Below are positions 56,501-64,000 of a DNA stretch of 64,000 bases, in pieces; positions within the stretch are counted from its first letter, which is position 1, and each line of letters opens with the position of its first letter. Source of the stretch: Melastoma dodecandrum (Eukaryota; Streptophyta; Magnoliopsida; Myrtales; Melastomataceae); contig JARUPY010000154.1 of assembly GCA_029817715.1 (NCBI GenBank), forward strand, positions 1,763,501 to 1,827,500, written 5' to 3'. Made by a program: the position numbers and the translations under genes. The notes under the pieces were generated by a model. That model was not told where the DNA came from, ran no database searches, and saw nothing but the letters and a program-made list of their open reading frames with translations.

Positions 56501-59500
56501 CCCAAGGACAGCGACTTCTGGACTGGCGATCCACTTTGCCTGTTGAGATCAGAACTTCTTTCATTATCTATTATGCTGAGATATGGAGCAAGTTGATAGC
56601 CGTGCACAGTGGCAGGCTGATCATTAAAGCCTTTAGAAGGTGGGGGTAGTCGCAAACTTGAATAGCGTCTCTCACCAGCATCTGGGAATCCCCCACTGGA
56701 AACTTTTTCACATGCACGTAACAACCTCAACTGCTGGGATGATAAAGATCCAGAAGTCATCCTGTAGGGCGAATCTAGGGCAGTTTGCATCCTCTGATGT
56801 TCAAGAGTCTCGAAAAGGCCAGATCCTACTAAAGGGTCAGATCCAGCCCCGCCAAGATTAGGGAAATAAGAAGAAGCGTCCAGTACAGAGGCCCCCACCT
56901 TCTGCATCGAAGAAACACTTTTTGACTCAATTCCAAGTATGACATCGAACTTCTTAAGCTTTGCTTCTTGAGTCACTTGGCCATGAAAATCAAAGAGCTG
57001 TCCCCAAAACTCATCCAATGTGGCTGCAAGCTGGCGTCTCGCAGCCCGTCCCAATCCTGCCAGTCTTGATAAACTACCGGCTGCAGTTCCACTATCATCA
57101 CCTTTTTCATTAAGGCTCCTCAATGAACCTGGTGCCTCAAGAGTGCTCCCAGAAATTGTTTTGGGAATTTCTTCTCCTCCAAAGGAAATCTCATCACCCC
57201 CCTTTTTAGGGCGACCACCATTCTCCGCTTGAACAATCTTTTCTACAGCTTCAATTACATTGATCTTCTTCACCTTAACTTCCAAGGAAATACTGTCGGT
57301 ACTCTCCCCTGCAGAAGATTCTGATACAGACTCATCCCTAGCCGTTTTCTCCTCATGAGGGCCTACTTGGGGAGTTGGAGATGTTACAGAAGACTGTCTA
57401 TCCTCTATGACTGTCCAGTGACGAATTGGCTGAGATTCAACTTCTGGCATGTCCGATTTACAAGTGACAGCAGATGTGACCGAAATTTTTTCAGAATAAT
57501 TAGATTCAGTCGATGCATCCAACTTTTCTATCTTTTCTTCACAAACAGGTCCAGATTCGTCCAAACTAGATAGTTCCCTTCCTCTATTGTTTCCTGAAGT
57601 AGTCATTTGTGTATCCCAGTTCCATTCCTGAGAGTTGATAGGGGAACTAGCGGATCTTAATGGTGTAGTAGCTAACCACAGCATCAAACTTATGGACGCA
57701 CAAGCAGCAGTGAGAAGAATGACATAGGGTGAAGATGAACCACTGCCAATGTTCCACAAGAAATTGCCAGCCCAATCACTACTTCCAAAAATCATTTCCA
57801 CAACAAAAACGATCTTCAAACCAAGCATACAGATGAGGGTGATAAGAGCCACAAACTCAACAAATTGTGTGATCCTATGTCCACCCATCAACGTCCTGGA
57901 CGTGGCCACCCGAAACAAAGGAATCAGAGATGATGGCAGTAGCAGTGCAACAATAACCTGCATCAGTATGAGCAATTGATACAGTCCCTCAGCACCGGAA
58001 TTCCGCAGGAAGTAGGTAGCTGATAGAATAGAAACCATTCTGATTCCTGCTCGATGCACCCAGCTGGGAATGTCCAGCCTTAACAAATTGTGCAAGACCG
58101 GTTCTCCACCAATATTCCAAATCAAAGATGTGATTTGACTAGCACCAGTCAAAACGAGCAGGTACGCAAGGGCTGCAATTGGACTTCGGAGTAACTGAAC
58201 AAGACACAATGAGATGTTGCATAGTCAGATGTAATATTGGAATATCACCCAAATGAATTTAAAAATGAACTACACATAACGAAGAATCTCGCCTGCTCAA
58301 TCAACGACATTGCATCCTGGAATGTAAGCAAAACCAGGCCAGGGTCGTTAATGGATGCATTGACTACGGATGTTGCCAATATGTAACTTCCCAGATATAT
58401 GCCGCTGAATACACAAATAGTGGTGAAAAGGTGGTCGTTATGTAGGGAACTTCTCATACTTGTCTGTGTCTGTTTCTGCCAAAGAAAAGAAGCATTAAGT
58501 CATATAAAAAAATTACAAACAAGCACCCAGAGAAAAGTGCTTGCAAATATCTGACCTAACTCTGAAATAAAGAAGAGTACAGTTACAAATTACAATGACC
58601 ATCAACAAACAACAACTGAAATCTGGCATTCTAGACAAGCAATAACCACGTCAATTTCTTAAAAAAAAATAATCAGATCAATCAATCATGCCACTCTATA
58701 CTTACAAATATCATTAAAAACATTGAAAATACTGTGATCTTAACTTTGTGTAAAAAATATGGAAACTAAACAGCGGTGCAATCAATGATGGGAAAAGTGA
58801 CTGTATCACCATAATAGAAGCTTCCCATTATCAGCACTACTTTGGATTTCCTAGGATAGAGCTGAATCTCTTTCGATAGTTTAGACAATGAACTGTGTAA
58901 CAATTTACAATTTTCGCCTACCAAAAAAAAAATTACATTTTCCCAAGATGCTCTTTAGCAAAAGGTAACTCAAAACCATATGCTTAAGGCATTATAGTTT
59001 ACAAAGGTGGCATGTGCCATCAACCCTAATTTGGATACATTACCCGTAACTAACATTCCATACACATTATTCAATATTTCTCGAGATTGTAACTTTTGAC
59101 CAAGTTGATCGGAGGCTAAGAATCATACCAGAATAGAGAAGCCAGTGAAATCACCTTCAACACCAACAACTAGGTGAACCGGAAAAAATACAAGGCAAAA
59201 GTACTATGCACATTACAGAAGTTGACACAGAGAGCACTCATCAGCCAAATTAAAAATTTCAAGATCAGTTCAGACAGATCTTGACCTATGCAGAAGATAA
59301 GGGTGATAAGATTAACAGCAAAAATAAAGAGTGGCATACCTGAACAAGAACTGAGTGCAGGTAAATGTTTTGAGGCAGAATGCCTGCTCCAAGAAGACCC
59401 ATCAGCACATATACACCCTCCCCACTCAATTTCGTCGTCAAACCATTCGGAGATGCAGATATCTCGGCTTGACTTAACAACACCCCAAAAGCACTAGCAA

Positions 59501-61294
59501 AGAGAATGACACATCCAATGCGAAGCCATTGGAACTTGTCCTCGCAACTTTCCTGAGAAACAATGCTGGAATAAGAATACACTGGTGGGTTTTTATAACA
59601 AAAAATACAAGAGTAGAATTTTTTAGCTTACTAAAAAGTTAGCAGAAAATGGGTAGAGAGCAGCTTCTACGGCAGTAAAAAAGAAGCAGCTGAACAAATC
59701 AAGGCCGAGAAGAAGATTAAGGCCATGTGCAATTCCAAGAACCTGGCAGATAAATTCAATCAATCATTCGATCACCTGAAGCGGACAGCTGCAATAACTT
59801 TCACCCAAAAGAGACAAATTATGATACAAGCACATAAGATTCAGAGATTACCATGGCTATGTCCGACGCAATTGTTGAAACCTCGGCTTGAATCCCCAGA
59901 AAAAAGCACAAGCATTGGTCGTATTCTTCTTTATATATCTACGAAATGAAAAAGACAAATTCCTTGTCAGCCATCTGAAATGCCACCAAATGGGTGCTGT
60001 GGTTGCAATATGCATTACTGTTCAGAAGTAGAAAAGATCAGAACTCATAGAAAGACAATGATGACCGGTATGCAGTTGTGAGAATGTAGTACTAGTCAAT
60101 GTCTTAAAAAGAAAAAATGCCACAAAGGAAAGGAATAACAGCTACTAGCTCTATTTGGCAGTACAATTGATTTTTTAGGGGGAGCCTACATAAATATTAT
60201 TAGCAACAAACTTGTACCAACAAAAGTTTTTTCCTTAAATGTCATAGTAATTACTAGCCAGGAAAAAGACAAGCTCCACAAATGGCCATTTCCTCTTTCT
60301 CTTTCCCATTTGAACACAAATAAATATATAATAGGCTTGTGCAGGTACTTTCTCCAACTACACTGGAGGGTTAACAGACTTATCCACTTGCATCCATAGA
60401 TAGCTTAATCTTTCCAGTAATCACAAACACCAAAGAAAACATGCTATATCAGCCAACAGCTTCTCCCAAATTCAAGTTAGTATCAGAGTAGTAAATTATT
60501 CAATGAGAATAATCTAAGAATGCAAGGGACATGAGGACAGTATACAACTTGATTTATAAACAGTCAGTGAAAGCAATGATCCAGGACTCCCAGCAAGCAA
60601 GTCACAGCCATGGGAACTGGACATCACACCATTTCGATATTAGAAATATTTAAAGTCATTTTTTGATGCAGATTTGTAATCAAATACATGGCTAAATAAC
60701 AGGATTAACTTAGACATTCAGAGGTCTGCACATCTACTCAGAAACTCCATTACCAAATACTATCCTGCCTTTGACAACGAGCCACTCTAAAACCCAGAAG
60801 CCAGATTAATTGGCTTGGCCTAGGCATAAGAGGTGTCCAGACACAACGTTGAACTCATTGAAAACTTGCTGTCTTATGCCCCATAAAAGGGAAAAAATTT
60901 TGACATTTATTGTTTTTAGAGGTTTGCTAAAGGCAATAAAAAAAAAACATGTATTTACTTTCTCTAATTAAGAGATAAATTGTCAAAAAAAAAATTGAAC
61001 CACAAAAATATGTTTATGGAGATACTTCAAGAGTGTTTTTTTTTTTACCTCAGCCAAATTCTTTCCGGTGACCACTGCAATGTGAGCCGACAGGGACTGA
61101 CACAGAACAGCAGCACAGTTGAAAACAAGCAAGAATGCCACCATATCAAATCCAAATCGAACAGCACCTTCCACAGTCACGGCCCATTTTCCAGGATCAA
61201 TGTATCCAGTTGAAACTAGTAATACCGGTGTGAGGGCAGGAAGCCAGCGATGGATGCCAGAAAGGCGGTTCTCATTTGATAAATCAGAATCCAT
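53529..61294 (-). CDS. EIN2: EIN2, central membrane protein of ethylene signalling
   Basis: EIN2 sits in the ER membrane. Without ethylene, CTR1 phosphorylates it. With ethylene, its C-terminal part is cleaved, represses EBF translation and enters the nucleus to activate EIN3/EIL1. Seven exons in transcript order: 61049-61294, 59852-59938, 59632-59742, 59340-59552, 58293-58475, 55513-58194, 53529-53912; in phase, 1301 aa (Arabidopsis about 1294). Residues about 1-470 form the Nramp-like domain ([13 protein letters not shown] start, here [25 protein letters not shown]). The tail keeps [46 protein letters not shown] (the two CTR1-target regions as I recall them), [12 protein letters not shown] and [10 protein letters not shown]. 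It also keeps the nuclear-localisation block [17 protein letters not shown]. Intron 5 (58195-58292) appears to start with GC. Introns 1, 4 and 6 are long. Confidence 0.96.
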
Positions 61295-64000
61295 TTTTCA
61301 AACCACAGCACCGCAGATTTTGTAAATCCGAGTAACTTAACCGTCACATCAGATGATAAAAACTATAAACCAACAACCGGTAGTAGGAACCAGTGATGCT
61401 TCTGATACTTCAAACTCGGAAGGAGACACCCTGAACAGATGCTCGCTTAAGTGACACCGGCTTTGAAGAGGTGAAGCTAGCTAAGAGGAGCAATATCACA
61501 TCCCATCAGAAGATTAAGTCATCACATGGCACAAGAAGCAGAACTGGGATAACACCTTTCTACCTGCCTCAAGATTTTACGATTATGATTGTAGCTGTCC
61601 TTTCTCTGCAAAGAAATGTATACCGCTGGAATGCTCAGAATGTATGAGTCCACTGTACTTCTAGTTGCACATCAAGTAGATGTTATCCATCAATCACAGA
61701 GCAGCAAGAGGATTCAAGCTTACACAGGCTCCCAAATTTCAATGAAGCCACGCATGAATAAAAGGAACTTGTTCCTGACAAGCCGCATGGAAAAACAGAT
61801 TCAACATAAGGACAGAAGAACCTACACATACAAAATCCAGGCATCAATTTGAAGTTGAATAAGAGAAAAAGCAATGTTTAAATCTAAATAGAGGGCGTCC
61901 CCACGTGCATACAGGCTTTACCCTTGTAAATTTTTGCATAGCTATCTTTCATGGAAAAGTGCAATGAAACTTTGAGGTCAACATCTAGTTCTTGAAATAC
62001 AATAACAAAAAAATCAAGCTTTAAACAACTAGGTCCAGTCTGCTACATGAATCTATCGTGGTCCTCACTGTCATATTTTACTAATGTCTAAATAAACCAA
62101 ATCCCTTTCATTTTCTACGAGTCCTTCTCCATCTACCCATCCCCATTCGTCATGCCCGGGTCACAAAATTTTGCAATGGTGAACAACTGTCCCATGGATT
62201 GCTTTTAGACATGTTCAGCCCATCTCGGTTGTGCTATTCTGATGATCCAACATTCTTCTATTCGAGCACCCGTGGAAATATGAATCGATCACAATCAGGC
62301 TGATTAGTCACTAAACTTCTTCACAACACACAGGCATACTTTTTGTTTTCCCTTCCACAAGTAACCAGAAGCCCTTGAGCCATCGGTCAATCCAAAATCA
62401 CTCGCAAACCCATTGAAGCACAACCTTTGGGCATGGCTCGCTGCTATCTGCAGCAAGATCAAGGGACAAATCTCACAACAACCGGTGTAACTCTCCTGAC
62501 AACTCCCACTACCCCCCCCCCCCCTTTAAAGGGGAAGAAAAAAAGTCCGGAACTTTTGCACACCCCAAACAAAGAACCAACATGACAATCCAGCAAAACA
62601 CCGACACGAGATCATTTAGCCATTAAATACCGGGAAAAGGAAAAGGAAGCCATCAGCAACCCAATTAATCAATACAAAATCCCCCTACCAGGAAAAATCC
62701 ACCCCCTTCCCTCACCAGACGAATGCCGCCATTCCCTAAACTGCAGAAACGGATCTCGTCCAAAAAAAAACCCCCCAAATAAACAAGCGACCAAAAGCCA
62801 GAAACAAAACTGCCCACTTTGAATCCCACAAAACCCATCTCGAATTCCTCTAGCCTGATGACAGTGATCCCGATGATCGCGCCCAATTTCCCACAGGACA
62901 GCTAAATACTCCAGCTACCGCATCCAGAATACAAAAAAGAAAGGAAGAACCAATGAAAAAGGTCCAACCTTTATCAAAACCCAGAAGAAAAAGTTCCCCG
63001 CAGCTGAGACGAGGTTAACCTTCTCCAAACCGCACGTTGCTGTAATAAACAGCTCAGACTTTAATCGGACACGGGAAAAGAGAGAGGGAGAGAGAATAGG
63101 AAGAGACGAAGCGTGGATGGATCAGGGACTCCGAGAAAAAAAAAGGCATCGAAAATAGTTACAAAAAAATAAAAAATAAAAACATTTTTTATTTCAATTT
63201 TCTTATCCTTACTTGCCCTTTAATTTTTTTTTTAATTTATTCTTTTTATAATAACAGTGCTTGCCAAACTAAGATTAAATTTATCAAACAATCTTACATA
63301 CGATCAGCGTGGAGAATAAATAACTATTTACCTGTTTTTGTTTTCATCCCAAAATGGGAAATTGTTGCAATTTTTTTTTATTTAGCGGGGTAAGGTATTT
63401 TAAAATTACTTCACTGTTTCTTAACAATGTAGTAAAAGAAAATGTTTTGTGAAATACGGTATCTGAATTGAAAATTTATTTTATTAATGCCAAGAAATCG
63501 GTTTTCATAACGTGAAACAAAAAAATGGAAAAAACGAAATTAATTTTTGAAACACTAATTTTATTTTGATAGGTTGAAAATCGGTGTCTTAAACACCAAT
63601 TTTTTTATTTTTAAATTTGTAAATCGTTGTTACAAAGGTTGATTTTCTTAAAGCACAAGGCCGATTTTTTTACATTAATTAAGTAATTTTGAAGCTAAAA
63701 ATTCTATTAAGCTTTTAAGTAATAAAACTCTTAATACGTGTGTGTGTGGGAGAGTTATATAAATTAAAGGAAAAAAAAGAATTATAGACTTTGAATTACT
63801 TACTATTTACTATTCGGTTGTCTGTCGTCCTTGTAATTGGAAGGTTAATTCTCCACCAAGTCTAAAACCTTTTTTGGGGTCAAATGGTAGGAAACCCGTG
63901 GAGATATTTGTTTGCGTTTATATATATAAATATATAAATTGGTGTTTGAGAGGTGTAAATGTAGTGGATATCTAGAATTAAATGATATCTTCCTCCCTCC
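61295..64000. other. EIN2 leader and promoter region
   Basis: 61295 to about 63100 probably holds the 5' UTR, likely with one or more introns; a plausible minus-strand donor lies near 62968. A CT-rich tract on the minus strand (63070-63105) is typical of leaders near the start site. A C run followed by the palindrome CCCTTTAAAGGG lies at about 62513-62533. From 63130 to the end the DNA is very AT-rich with no coding sequence. Confidence 0.45.

Overview
This is a window of nuclear plant DNA, from a eudicot. The evidence is intron-rich genes with GT-AG (and some GC-AG) junctions, plant-only families (EIN2, a plastid sigma factor, HPAT, TRF-like, P-class PPR), a Ty1/copia-type element and AT-rich intergenic DNA. 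I cannot name the species from sequence alone. I reconstructed exons by hand, checking reading phase at every junction and using remembered family conservation. UTRs and transcription start sites are estimates.

Layout. 1-9.4 kb is gene-poor. It holds a deleted, non-autonomous copia-type LTR element (812-3434, 5-bp target duplication intact), a 63-base pure C tract and several microsatellites. 9.5-24.3 kb is plus-strand: ABCB1-type auxin transporter (carrying a one-base frameshift), a hydroxyproline O-arabinosyltransferase, a decayed acylphosphatase pseudogene, a MITE-like element with 91-bp terminal inverted repeats, and a 1131-aa mitochondrial-type PPR protein. 26.5-39.9 kb is minus-strand: MED11, CDC48/p97, the plastid sigma factor SIG6, and a PBL19/PCRK-type receptor-like cytoplasmic kinase. 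41.9-46.4 kb is a plus-strand TRF-like Myb gene whose last intron holds two RNase H fragments of a retroelement. 47.4-50.2 kb is adenosine kinase (minus). 53.5-61.3 kb is EIN2, the central ethylene-signalling protein (minus). 50.3-53.5 kb and the window ends hold little that I can support.

The genes do not form a functional cluster. They look like an ancestral syntenic block: from memory, EIN2, ADK, PCRK, CDC48 and an acylphosphatase are close neighbours on Arabidopsis chromosome 5 (several again on chromosome 3), while ABCB1, SIG6 and a TRF-like gene are close neighbours on chromosome 2. Here they interleave. The most unusual molecular feature is four introns in four different genes that appear to need GC-AG splicing. 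I found no evidence of a new biological system.
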